Source of the DNA: Megamonas funiformis
GTDB taxonomy: Bacteria; Bacillota; Negativicutes; Selenomonadales; Selenomonadaceae
Direction of reading: 5' to 3'
Length of the DNA: 64,000 nucleotides
Assembly: GCF_010669225.1 (NCBI RefSeq)
Contig: NZ_CP048627.1
Span: 434,001-498,000, forward strand
Of this stretch, positions 49,211 to 57,334 are shown in pieces. Under the pieces are notes generated by a model. That model worked only from the letters and a program-made list of their open reading frames with translations. It had not been told where the DNA came from and searched no databases. Made by a program: the position numbers and the translations under genes. Numbering within the stretch: position 1 is the stretch's first letter; each line of letters starts with the position of its first letter.

Positions 49211-49307
49211 AAAGTTGTGAATATGTTTATATTTTAGTATAAGCATTTCTATATAGTTAATAATATGCATTATATTGTATATCAAAGAAGAAAAGGGGTA
49301 ATTTGAT

Positions 49308-50270
49308 ATGTTAAAATCTATTGCAATCATGACTAGTGGTGGAGATAGCCCAGGAATGAATGCTGCAGCTCGTGCGGTAGTTCGTACAGCTCTTTATGAA
49401 GGAGTAAAAGTATTTGGTATCTATGATGGATACAAAGGTATGCTTGAAGATCGTATAGTAGAATTAAATTCTCAAAGCGTTAGTGATATTATCCAACGTG
49501 GTGGTACTTTCTTAGGTACAGCTCGTTGCCCAGAATTCAAACAAGAAGAAACTCGTAAAGAAGCTCTTAAAATTCTTCAAAGGCATGGCATTGAAGGTTT
49601 AGTTATTATCGGTGGTGATGGTAGCTTAACTGGTGGTTCTTTATTAAGCGATTTAGGTATGCCAATCGTTGGTCTTCCTGGTACTATCGATAATGATGTT
49701 TGGGGTTCTGATTATACTATCGGTGCTGATACTGCATTAAACACTATCTTAGATGCAATCAATAAACTTCGTGATACAGCATCTGCTCATCGTCGTATCA
49801 TCGTTCTTGAAGTTATGGGTCGTAAATGTGGCTGGCTTGCTATGATGGCAGGTATCGCTGGTGGTGCAGAATATGTTCTTGTTCCAGAAGTTAAATATGA
49901 CCTTAACAAAATTTGTGATGAACTCAAAACATCTTATGACAATGGTCGCCGTTATAGCATCGTTGTTGTTGCTGAAGGTGTAGGCAGTGCTGTAGATATC
50001 GGTAAAGAAATCGGTGAAAAAACTGGTATCGATACTCGTGTAACTGTATTAGGTCACGTTCAACGTGGTGGTTCTCCAACAGCTGAAGACCGTGTAAAAG
50101 CTAGTATGTTAGGTGAAAAAGCTGCTTTAGCACTTCTCAATGGTCAGTCTAATATTGTATTTGGTATCAACGAAGGTAAAGTTGTAGCTATTGACCTTCA
50201 TGATTCTGTAAATAACAACAAAACATTAGACCCAGAATTAGTACGCTTAGCACGTGTATTATCTAAATAA
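49308..50270 (+). CDS. pfkA: ATP-dependent 6-phosphofructokinase
   Basis: 320 residues, the normal bacterial PfkA length. Motifs: TSGGDSPGMNAAAR (ATP loop), IIGGDGSLTG, LPGTIDNDV with the catalytic Asp, MGRKCGWLA for fructose-6-phosphate, and LGHVQRGGSPTAEDR. It phosphorylates fructose-6-phosphate in glycolysis. The codon choice is more C-rich in third positions than its neighbours (ATC, GGT, CGT), as for a highly expressed gene. AAAAGGGG lies before the ATG. Its terminator has been split by an IS3-type insertion. Confidence 0.97.
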   Translation: MLKSIAIMTSGGDSPGMNAAARAVVRTALYEGVKVFGIYDGYKGMLEDRIVELNSQSVSDIIQRGGTFLGTARCPEFKQEETRKEALKILQRHGIEGLVIIGGDGSLTGGSLLSDLGMPIVGLPGTIDNDVWGSDYTIGADTALNTILDAINKLRDTASAHRRIIVLEVMGRKCGWLAMMAGIAGGAEYVLVPEVKYDLNKICDELKTSYDNGRRYSIVVVAEGVGSAVDIGKEIGEKTGIDTRVTVLGHVQRGGSPTAEDRVKASMLGEKAALALLNGQSNIVFGINEGKVVAIDLHDSVNNNKTLDPELVRLARVLSK

Positions 50271-50287
50271 TAATTTAGGTTAAAAAT

Positions 50288-50300
50288 AAAAGCATTAAAG
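50288..50300 (+). terminator. Left arm of the pfkA terminator, separated from its partner by the IS
   Basis: AAAAGCATTAAAG here pairs perfectly with CTTTAATGCTTTT at 51767-51779. The two arms are now about 1.47 kb apart; before insertion they formed a 13-bp stem with a loop of about 16 bases. Confidence 0.85.
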
Positions 50301-50368
50301 TTTGGATTAATTCTGAACTGCACCCCAAAAGTTGGACAAAAAACAACTTTTGGAGGTGCAGTTTTTTT

Positions 50369-50881
50369 ATGACTAAATACTCAAATGAATTTAAAGTTAA
50401 AGCAATTAAAATGGTTTTAAAAGGAAATTCTATTTCTCATGTAGCTAAAATTCTAAACATGCCAGATATAGCTCCTCTTTGCAGATGGATATCTCATTAT
50501 GAACATGGTGGTATTCCACAACTTCTTCATAAAAATCGTAAATATACTCCTATCTTTAAGCAAAAAGTTATTGAATATAAATGGCTACATCATTTATCAT
50601 TAAATCAAACAGCAGCCAAATTTTCCATTCCTAATACTGGTACAATTTCTACATGGGAAAAGTTGTATCATTCTTATGGCTTTTCTGGCTTACTTGCTAA
50701 GAAACGAGGTAGACCATCTATGAAAAAATCTAAATCTAAATACAAAGTTAACAAACCTAAAAAAGAACTTTCTTATGTTGAAAAATTGGAACAAGAAGTT
50801 TATCAATTAAGGATGGAAAATGACCTATTAAAAAAGTGGCATGCCTTAATGAAGCAATGGGAAAAGGAAGGAAGACACTAG
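50369..50881 (+). CDS. IS3-family transposase OrfA
   Basis: 170 residues with two helix-turn-helix segments (about 5-50: FKVKAIKMVLKGNSISHVAK; and 60-110), a basic linker GRPSMKKSKSK and a C-terminal leucine-zipper-like helix (LEQEVYQLRMENDLLKKW), as in IS150 OrfA. It binds the IS ends. The end overlaps OrfB by 46 bases in the -1 frame. Ribosome binding site GGAGGTG lies within the left end, spaced rather far from ATG 50369. Confidence 0.92.
   Translation: MTKYSNEFKVKAIKMVLKGNSISHVAKILNMPDIAPLCRWISHYEHGGIPQLLHKNRKYTPIFKQKVIEYKWLHHLSLNQTAAKFSIPNTGTISTWEKLYHSYGFSGLLAKKRGRPSMKKSKSKYKVNKPKKELSYVEKLEQEVYQLRMENDLLKKWHALMKQWEKEGRH
50830..50836 (+). promoter_or_regulatory. Programmed -1 frameshift site A-AAA-AAG
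   Basis: In the OrfA frame the sequence reads as the canonical slippery heptamer. A -1 slip joins OrfA ...DLLKK to OrfB, giving the OrfAB transposase. Confidence 0.75.
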
Positions 50882-51729
50882 TTTTAGTAATTGCTAAATT
50901 AAGGAAAAAATATACTCTAAAAGCCCTATTAAACTATACAAAATTAGCTAAAAGCACATATTATGATGCATTAAAAAAATTATCTAGAGAAGATAAATAT
51001 AAAGGATTAAAAACATTAATTCATAATATTTGTAATAAAAATCATGGAAGATATGGATATAGAAGAGTAACTATGCAGCTGCATAAACAAGGAATAAAAA
51101 TCAATCATAAAGTAGTTATGAGATTGATGAAAGAAGAAAATTTAACATGCAAAGTAAGAGCAAAGAAATACAAATCGTATAGAGGGCAAGAAGGAAAAAT
51201 AGCTAAAAATATATTAAATAGAAATTTCAAAGCAGAAAAACCAAACGAAAAATGGGCAACAGATGTAACAGAATTTGCATTATGTAATGAAAAAATATAC
51301 TTATCACCAATAATAGATTTATATAACGGAGAAATAATAAGTTATAAAATATCGAAAAGACCAATACTAAAGCAAGTATTAGATATGGTAGAAGATGCAA
51401 CAAGAAAGATAAAAGAAACAAAAGGGATAATTCTACACTCAGACCAAGGATGGCAGTATCAAAATAAGAGGTATCAGAAGTTATTAAAAGAAAAAGGCAT
51501 TATCCAAAGCATGAGCCGAAAAGGCAATTGCTTAGATAATGCCGTAATAGAAAATTTCTTTGGTTTGCTAAAAAGCGAAGTATTCTATTTAAAAAAATTC
51601 AAATCCGTTGAAGATTTTATAAAAGAGTTAAAATCTTATATAAAATATTATAATACAAAACGGATAAAGATAAAACTAAAAGGACTTAGTCCTGTAGAAT
51701 ACAGAATTAAGTTTCAATTAGTAGCCTAA
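50836..51729 (+). CDS. IS3-family transposase OrfB (DDE integrase)
   Basis: About 297 residues, probably made only as an OrfAB fusion by -1 frameshifting at 50830-50836. HTH_21 region (GRYGYRRVTMQLHKQG) near the N-terminus, then an rve integrase core with the DDE residues in WATDVTEF, LHSDQGWQYQ and NAVIENFFGLLKSEV. Domain order and size are standard for IS150-like elements. Confidence 0.94.
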   Translation: MACLNEAMGKGRKTLVLVIAKLRKKYTLKALLNYTKLAKSTYYDALKKLSREDKYKGLKTLIHNICNKNHGRYGYRRVTMQLHKQGIKINHKVVMRLMKEENLTCKVRAKKYKSYRGQEGKIAKNILNRNFKAEKPNEKWATDVTEFALCNEKIYLSPIIDLYNGEIISYKISKRPILKQVLDMVEDATRKIKETKGIILHSDQGWQYQNKRYQKLLKEKGIIQSMSRKGNCLDNAVIENFFGLLKSEVFYLKKFKSVEDFIKELKSYIKYYNTKRIKIKLKGLSPVEYRIKFQLVA

Positions 51730-51766
51730 TTAATATGTCCAATATTTTGGGTGCATATCATTCCAG

Positions 51767-51779
51767 CTTTAATGCTTTT
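51767..51779 (+). terminator. Right arm of the split pfkA terminator
   Basis: CTTTAATGCTTTT followed by TT; partner of 50288-50300. It no longer forms a local hairpin next to pfkA. Confidence 0.85.
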
Positions 51780-51784
51780 TTATT

Positions 51785-52528
51785 TTATCTATTTATTTGA
51801 CAAATATCTTTGACGATTTCTCCTGCAATCATTAAGCCTGCGATTGGTGGCACAAAAGAAATACTTCCTAAAGGCTGTTTACGAGTAGAAGCAGGACTAT
51901 TATCTTTAGAGGTATTTTCTTTAAAATTTACAGTATAATTAGTAAAGGGTTCCTCTGTAGAATAAAGGACTTTTAATTTTTTTATACCTTGTTGTTTTAA
52001 TGTTTTGCGCATAATGCGAGCAAGAGGACAAGTATGTGTTTTATAGATATCTGTAATTACGAATTTTTGTGGGTCTAATTTATTGGCAGTGCCCATAGAA
52101 CTCATAATTGGCAGATTGTGTTTATTGGCATTTACAATTAAATTAATTTTAGCTTTTACATCATCTACAGCATCAACAATGTAGGTATAATCGTCATCCC
52201 AATTGAAAAAATTGCTTTCAGGTGTATATAATTTTTCTATAGTTGTAACTTTTGCTTGCGGATTGATAGATAGTATGCGCTCTTTCATCATTAATGTTTT
52301 TTTCTGACCAATAGTTGTTTCAAGAGCATGTATTTGACGATTGATATTAGTTAGTGATATATCATCGCTATCAATTAAAATGAATTCACCAATACCACAG
52401 CGAGCTAATCCTTCTGCCACATAAGAGCCTACGCCACCAATGCCAAAGATGGCAATTTTACTTTGGGCTAATTTAGACATATTTTCTTCGCCTAATAATA
52501 ATTCTGTACGGCTAAAACGGTTTAACAT
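51785..52528 (-). CDS. tcdA: tRNA threonylcarbamoyladenosine dehydratase
   Basis: 247 residues, E1-like ThiF/MoeB fold. Nucleotide-binding GIGGVGSYVAEGLARCGIG, then DSDDISLTNINRQIHAL as in TcdA/CsdL rather than ThiF, and VDAVDDVKAKINLI. It activates t6A37 of tRNA with ATP to form cyclic ct6A. GAGGAG lies before the ATG. It is downstream of ftsZ on the same strand with a terminator-like hairpin between them. Confidence 0.92.
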   Translation of the reverse strand: MLNRFSRTELLLGEENMSKLAQSKIAIFGIGGVGSYVAEGLARCGIGEFILIDSDDISLTNINRQIHALETTIGQKKTLMMKERILSINPQAKVTTIEKLYTPESNFFNWDDDYTYIVDAVDDVKAKINLIVNANKHNLPIMSSMGTANKLDPQKFVITDIYKTHTCPLARIMRKTLKQQGIKKLKVLYSTEEPFTNYTVNFKENTSKDNSPASTRKQPLGSISFVPPIAGLMIAGEIVKDICQINR

Positions 52529-52551
52529 AGATTTCTCCTCATTAATAGATA

Positions 52552-52602
52552 AAATGCACTAAACAGATTAATTTCAATTTGATTAGTCTATTTAGTGCAT
52601 TT
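52552..52602 (-). terminator. Hairpin after the ftsZ-like gene
   Basis: Stem AAATGCACTAAA with TTTAGTGCATTT, extended by AGA/TCT; on the minus strand it follows the ftsZ stop by about 20 bases. Confidence 0.7.
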
Positions 52603-52621
52603 AGTTTTGATAAAGTAAATT

Positions 52622-53779
52622 TTATTTTATATCGTTTTTAAAGTTGAAAAATGGAAATGCTGAAAAGCTACTTTTTTTATTGTCTTTTTCTTTATTCATG
52701 AAATCTGGTAATTTTAAACTATCATCTGTTTTTGGCTTAACAGTATTATCAGTTGTAGCTTTAGTTGCAGTATCTTTATTTTCTGTAGAAGCTTTTTCTT
52801 CATTTGGTGAAGCATTATCAGAAAAATCAGTAGCAATGATAGTAACACGAACTTTGTCGCCTAAATTATCATTGATTACTGTTCCTAAAATAATATTTAC
52901 ATCTGGATGAGTATGTTCATTGATGAATTTACTAGCTTCATTTACTTCATACAAGGATAAAGAAGAATTACCACTGATATTTAAAATAATACCACGAGCA
53001 CTAGATAAACTTCTTTCTACTAAAGGACTACTAATAGCTTCTTTTACAGCATCTACAGCACTTTCACTGCTTTCACCAATACCCAAGAGTGCATCAGGAT
53101 GATCACTTTGCTGGAAGATGGATTTTACATCGGCAAAGTCAACATTGATAACGCCTACTGTTAAAATCAATTCAGTTACACAGCGTATACCTTGGCGAAG
53201 TACCATATCAGCCATGCGGAAAGCATTTAAAAGTGTTAATTTAGTGCTTGTTTTGATTTTTAATAAATTATCATTGTGAACAGTGATTAATGCGTCCATA
53301 TAAGGCATTAATTCTTTGATAGAAGCTTCAGCTAATTTTTGTTTACGTGCTCCTTCAAAAGTAAAAGGTACAGTTACTACGCCGACTGATAAGATATTCA
53401 TATCGTGGGCAATTTTAGCGATTACAGGTAATGCACCAGTACCAGTACCAGCACCAAGTCCTGCTGTTAAAAAGACCATATCAGCACCTTTTAATGCTTG
53501 TTTAATCACTTCAGCATCATTTTCGGCTGCTTCATGACCTAAGTTAGCATTACCACCACAACCAAGACCTTTAGTTAAAGTTGTACCTATTTGAATTTTT
53601 GTAATATTATCGCTTGTTAAAGATTTTAACTGTTTGTGGTCGGTATTAACTGCAATTAAGTCTAAATCTAAATCAGTGTTTTCGGCAATACGTTTTACTA
53701 CGTTATTACCACCACCACCAACACCAATTATTTTTATATTAACAATTGCATTTTTTATTCCATTGGTTATTTCACACAA
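52622..53779 (-). CDS. ftsZ: FtsZ-like tubulin GTPase (divergent)
   Basis: About 385 residues from TTG 53779, preceded by GAAGGTG. GTP-binding motifs: IKIIGVGGGGNNVVKRI, the tubulin loop AGLGAGTGTGALP (most FtsZ read GMGGGTGTGAAP), PFTFEGARKQKLAE and the T7 synergy loop NVDFADVKSI. The usual IPNDRLL is VHNDNLL. A conserved C-terminal-peptide-like LKLPDFMNKE occurs about 30 residues before the end, not at it. It is not next to ftsA or other division genes. It may be a second FtsZ paralogue or the cell's divergent main FtsZ; the window cannot decide. Confidence 0.88.
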   Translation of the reverse strand: MCEITNGIKNAIVNIKIIGVGGGGNNVVKRIAENTDLDLDLIAVNTDHKQLKSLTSDNITKIQIGTTLTKGLGCGGNANLGHEAAENDAEVIKQALKGADMVFLTAGLGAGTGTGALPVIAKIAHDMNILSVGVVTVPFTFEGARKQKLAEASIKELMPYMDALITVHNDNLLKIKTSTKLTLLNAFRMADMVLRQGIRCVTELILTVGVINVDFADVKSIFQQSDHPDALLGIGESSESAVDAVKEAISSPLVERSLSSARGIILNISGNSSLSLYEVNEASKFINEHTHPDVNIILGTVINDNLGDKVRVTIIATDFSDNASPNEEKASTENKDTATKATTDNTVKPKTDDSLKLPDFMNKEKDNKKSSFSAFPFFNFKNDIK

Positions 53780-53830
53780 TAAGGGCACCTTCTTAATAGA
53801 ATTTATATTATTAATAGCTTACCATAATAT

Positions 53831-55033
53831 TTAGGCTTTGAATAGTTTAGAAGTTTTAAATATAATTACCCCTAAAATACCAGATAATACGGAAGCACAT
53901 AAAATACTGATTTTGGCACTAGCAAGGTAAGAGGCATTGTCAAATGCCAAAGATGCGATAAATAAGGACATAGTGAAACCTATACCGCCTAAAGAACCAG
54001 CACCAATTAATTGAGTAGTTTTAGCGCCTTCTGGCATTTTAGCAAAACCTAATTTAAATAAAATGAAAGCTGCACCGCAAATACCTAGAGGCTTACCAAT
54101 ACAAAGACCTAAGATGATACCGATACCAATAGGAGAAAGAATATCAGAAATACCGCCTTCAACAGTAACACCAGCATTTGCTAGAGCAAAAATAGGCATG
54201 ATAGCATAAGCTGACCATGGTTCAAGTTTATGTTCTAGTTTGTGGAGTAAAGAATTTTCATGGTTTTTATTATCAGCAGGAATTAACATACCTAAACATA
54301 CGCCAGCGATTGTAGGGTGAATACCTGCATTTAAGAAGGCAACCCAAGCGATTAAACCTACTAATAAATAAGGAAGGAAATTTCTACAATTTAAGCGATT
54401 GAGAATAAAAGCACCTAAAAGTGCAACTAAACCAATACCTAAAGCAGCAAAAGATATATTAGAATTATAGAAAATAGCAATAACAATAATAGCACCTAAG
54501 TCGTCAACAATAGCTAAAGCTGTGAGGAAAATGGCAATACTGCGAGGTGCACCACTAGCAGCGATTGCTAAGATACCTAAGGAAAAGGCGATATCTGTAG
54601 CCATAGGAATTCCCCAACCAGAAACAGTATCTTGTCCCATATTTACAAGATAATATAAAATCGCTGGAACAATCATACCACCAATAGCCGCACTTATAGG
54701 TAAGATGGTGGCAGATAAAGATTTTAATTCACCAAAGAGAAATTCACGTTTGATTTCAAGACCGATAACAAAGAAGAAAATTGCCATGAGTCCATCATTA
54801 ATCCAATAAAGTATAGTTAAATCTAAATGCCATTTGGCTGGACCTAATGGCATTTGTGTATTTAAAACTTCATTGTAGAAAGTGGATAAACTCGTATTAG
54901 CTAGCACTAATGCTAATATAGCAAAAAGTAAAAGTATTATACCACTAGAAGCTTCATGACGAAAGAATGTCATAAAAGGGGAAGTAAGTAATTCAACATT
55001 GCTTTTTACTACATTATTAATTTTTTTTCTCAA
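53831..55033 (-). CDS. nhaA: Na+/H+ antiporter NhaA
   Basis: 400 residues, about 12 helices. The paired Asp of the ion-binding site lie in LTALAIVDDLGAIIVIAIFY. Other family stretches are IEIKREFLFGELK (with GLE just before), PMATDIAFSLGILA and FIASLAF. It exports sodium in exchange for protons. Monocistronic between ftsZ and the divergent ABC permease. Confidence 0.95.
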   Translation of the reverse strand: MRKKINNVVKSNVELLTSPFMTFFRHEASSGIILLLFAILALVLANTSLSTFYNEVLNTQMPLGPAKWHLDLTILYWINDGLMAIFFFVIGLEIKREFLFGELKSLSATILPISAAIGGMIVPAILYYLVNMGQDTVSGWGIPMATDIAFSLGILAIAASGAPRSIAIFLTALAIVDDLGAIIVIAIFYNSNISFAALGIGLVALLGAFILNRLNCRNFLPYLLVGLIAWVAFLNAGIHPTIAGVCLGMLIPADNKNHENSLLHKLEHKLEPWSAYAIMPIFALANAGVTVEGGISDILSPIGIGIILGLCIGKPLGICGAAFILFKLGFAKMPEGAKTTQLIGAGSLGGIGFTMSLFIASLAFDNASYLASAKISILCASVLSGILGVIIFKTSKLFKA

Positions 55034-55239
55034 TAAAATAACCTCTTTTCTTTTTAATATTAATATTATTAATTTATTTACTAAAAATTTGCCTATATAG
55101 ATTATACATTTTTTTATATAAGTAAGGCAAATATATTTTGAGATAATAATAATTAATCTTTGTATTTTATGTATCTTTGTTGTAAAATAACTATACTGGG
55201 ATTTTAATGAGCAAGTAAGTTTTGGAGTTGATAAATTTT

Positions 55240-55884
55240 ATGGATAACCTTTTAAGAATAGTATTACCGATGTTAGAAGGGTCACAGGTAACACTACAGA
55301 TTTTCTTTATTACTTTGGTATTATCGGTGCCGTTAGGTATGCTATTTTCTTTAGCTAGATTATCATCAATAAAACCAATAAGATATTTGACAGAGGTATA
55401 TATTTGGTTAATGCGTGGTACACCACTTATGTTACAATTATTATTTGTCTACTTTGCATTGCCAATGATTGGAATTCGTTTGCCTGATATAGCAGCTGCA
55501 TTATTAGCATTTTCTTTGAACTATGCAGCGTATTTTGCTGAAATTTTTAGAGCGGGGATTCAATCTGTCGATAAGGGTCAATATGAAGCTGCTAAAGCTT
55601 TAGGTATGAATTATCCACAAATGATGAGACATGTTATTTTGCCACAGGTAATACGCATAGTATTGCCACCTGTAAGTAATGAAACTATAAATTTAGTGAA
55701 AGATACTTCACTTATTTACATCTTGGCTATGAATGATTTACTAAGAGTAGCTCGTTCTATAGTACAAAGAGAATTTGATATGACACCGTTTTTAGTAGCA
55801 GCTATTTTTTATTTATTTATGACATTTATATTAACATGGGGCTTCAAAAAATTAGAAGCGAAATATAATATTAGTACGAGGTAA
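55240..55884 (+). CDS. Polar amino-acid ABC transporter permease
   Basis: 214 residues, HisM/GlnP type, about five helices. The ABC-coupling EAA loop is EAAKALGMNYPQMMRHVILPQ, and the N-terminal MLEGSQVTLQIFFITLVLS is typical. ATG 55240 with GGAG at 55225-55228 is chosen. The matching ATPase and binding-protein genes are not adjacent on either side; the next gene is an amidase 8 bases on, so the transporter partners must be elsewhere. Confidence 0.88.
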   Translation: MDNLLRIVLPMLEGSQVTLQIFFITLVLSVPLGMLFSLARLSSIKPIRYLTEVYIWLMRGTPLMLQLLFVYFALPMIGIRLPDIAAALLAFSLNYAAYFAEIFRAGIQSVDKGQYEAAKALGMNYPQMMRHVILPQVIRIVLPPVSNETINLVKDTSLIYILAMNDLLRVARSIVQREFDMTPFLVAAIFYLFMTFILTWGFKKLEAKYNISTR

Positions 55885-55892
55885 AATACGTA

Positions 55893-56993
55893 ATGAGAAA
55901 AAGTTTATATATTTTTTCCTTAGTATGTCTTTTTACTTTGCTTTGTATGCAAAGTATGGTTTTTGCAGCTAGCGAAACGGCTACAATAAAGAATTTAAGA
56001 ATTAGTAATAATAGCGATAAAGTTCGTATTGTAGTTGATGCTGATAAAGAAGTAGATTATCAATCATTTGCATTATCTTCACCTGATAGAGTAGTTATAG
56101 ATTTAAATGATGCTGCTTTGGCTAAGAATATAGAAAAAGAAGTAGATATCAATAGTAAATATGCTAGCAAAGTAAGAGTTGCACAATTTAAAGATAATGT
56201 AGTAAGAGTTGTTGTAGAAACTGATGTAAAAAAATCTGGTTATGATATTTTTGGTATTGTAGGTGGAGAAACACCTTATAGAGTAGCAATGGATTTTGGT
56301 AACATTAGTTATGCTGCAATAGGCTCTACTACAGGAAGTTCTACAAGTAGCAGTAGCAATGATACTAGCTATAGAGTTAATGAAGATTTTGATATTGATA
56401 AAAATGCAAAATCCGTGTTAAAAGGTAAGAGAATTACTATTGACCCAGGTCATGGTGGCAGTGATTCTGGAGCAATTGGACCAACTGGAGTACGTGAAAA
56501 AGACCCAACTTTACGTATTGGCTTAAATCTAGCAGAAATGTTAAAACAATCTGGAGCAAAAGTATATATAACAAGAAAAACAGATACAGATGTTGCTCCA
56601 CAGCCTGCAACCGATGTGGAAGAATTGCAAGCGCGTGTAGATGTAGGAAATAAAACAAATTCAGATATATTTGTAAGTATACATTTAGATTCCTTTACAT
56701 CGCCATCAGCTCAAGGTACTACAGGTTATTATTATGTAAATGGTAGTAGCAATAGTGAACGACTTGCTAGATATATAAAAGAGGGCGTTATTGAGCAAAT
56801 AGGAACATATGATAGAGGTACAAAAACAAGTAATTTCTATGTGGTTAAACATACCCAGATGCCAGCTACATTATTAGAAGTTGCCTTTGTTTCTAACCCA
56901 AAAGAAGAAGCCATTTTAAAATCAGATGATGGTGTAAAAAAATCAGCTAAAGGTATTTTTAATGGTATTGTAAGATATTTTAGCGAATTATAA
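55893..56993 (+). CDS. N-acetylmuramoyl-L-alanine amidase with AMIN domain
   Basis: 366 residues. Signal peptide (SLVCLFTLLCMQSMVFAAS), AMIN domain (about 30-145: VRIVVDADKEVDYQSF, SPDRVVIDLNDA), a Ser-rich linker, and a C-terminal Amidase_3 zinc domain from about 175. Zinc ligands lie in DPGHGGSDSGAIG, the Glu in VREKD, SIHLDSF, and the catalytic Glu in LLEVAFVSN. It removes stem peptides from peptidoglycan in the periplasm, as AmiC-type enzymes do in cell separation. Confidence 0.94.
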   Translation: MRKSLYIFSLVCLFTLLCMQSMVFAASETATIKNLRISNNSDKVRIVVDADKEVDYQSFALSSPDRVVIDLNDAALAKNIEKEVDINSKYASKVRVAQFKDNVVRVVVETDVKKSGYDIFGIVGGETPYRVAMDFGNISYAAIGSTTGSSTSSSSNDTSYRVNEDFDIDKNAKSVLKGKRITIDPGHGGSDSGAIGPTGVREKDPTLRIGLNLAEMLKQSGAKVYITRKTDTDVAPQPATDVEELQARVDVGNKTNSDIFVSIHLDSFTSPSAQGTTGYYYVNGSSNSERLARYIKEGVIEQIGTYDRGTKTSNFYVVKHTQMPATLLEVAFVSNPKEEAILKSDDGVKKSAKGIFNGIVRYFSEL

Positions 56994-56994
56994 G

Positions 56995-57039
56995 AAGCAA
57001 GCCTTTTCTTAGATATATTGAGAAAAGGCTTGTTTTATT
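56995..57039 (+). terminator. Terminator of the amidase gene
   Basis: Stem AAGCCTTTTCT/AGAAAAGGCTT followed by GTTTTATTTT. Confidence 0.82.
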
Positions 57040-57151
57040 TTAGAAAATATAAAATAAATTTCAAGAATAGAGCAGAAAAATCATATCCTATAACAAAAAT
57101 GAAATAAAACATTCTTATTGTAAAAATATTATAAAATATTTTGAATTTAAC

Positions 57152-57180
57152 TTGACAAATTTACAATAAAAGGTTATTGT
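57152..57180 (+). promoter_or_regulatory. Promoter of ndh
   Basis: TTGACA at 57152-57157, 17 bases, TATTGT at 57175-57180. It leaves an untranslated leader of about 145 bases containing two Rex-like palindromes. Confidence 0.6.
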
Positions 57181-57221
57181 ATAAGTCATAGAGATAAATA
57201 TATTATTTTGTTGTATACAAA

Positions 57222-57239
57222 AAGTGAATTTATTCACAA
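57222..57239 (+). promoter_or_regulatory. Rex-like operator 1
   Basis: AAGTGA-ATTTAT-TCACAA; ten of the twelve fixed positions of the Rex consensus TTGTGA-N6-TCACAA. Confidence 0.6.
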
Positions 57240-57284
57240 ATATTATTTTTTATTTCGTTTTATTTGGGGTATATTTTAGGGGTA

Positions 57285-57302
57285 TTGTGAAGAATTTCAC
57301 AA
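57285..57302 (+). promoter_or_regulatory. Rex-like operator 2
   Basis: TTGTGA-AGAATT-TCACAA, a perfect match to the Rex consensus, 33 bases before the ndh start and 63 bases from operator 1 (about six helical turns). Confidence 0.75.
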
Positions 57303-57334
57303 ATAATGATTAGAATTTTGGGGGAGATTTAATA

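Larger units (their letters stand above)
50314..51760 (+). mobile_element. IS3-family (IS150-like) insertion sequence
   Basis: 1447 bases. The inverted ends are TGAACTGCACCCCAAAAGTT on the left and TGATATGCACCCAAAATATT on the right (minus strand), both continuing to GGACA. A 3-bp target duplication TTC flanks it (50311-50313 and 51761-51763). Two overlapping frames with a slippery heptamer encode the transposase. Both frames are open, so the element looks complete. Confidence 0.93.

Noticed and set aside
50314-51760. Possibility that the IS3 element interrupts a gene
   Set aside because: The flanks join into a terminator hairpin between pfkA and tcdA, so no coding sequence was hit.
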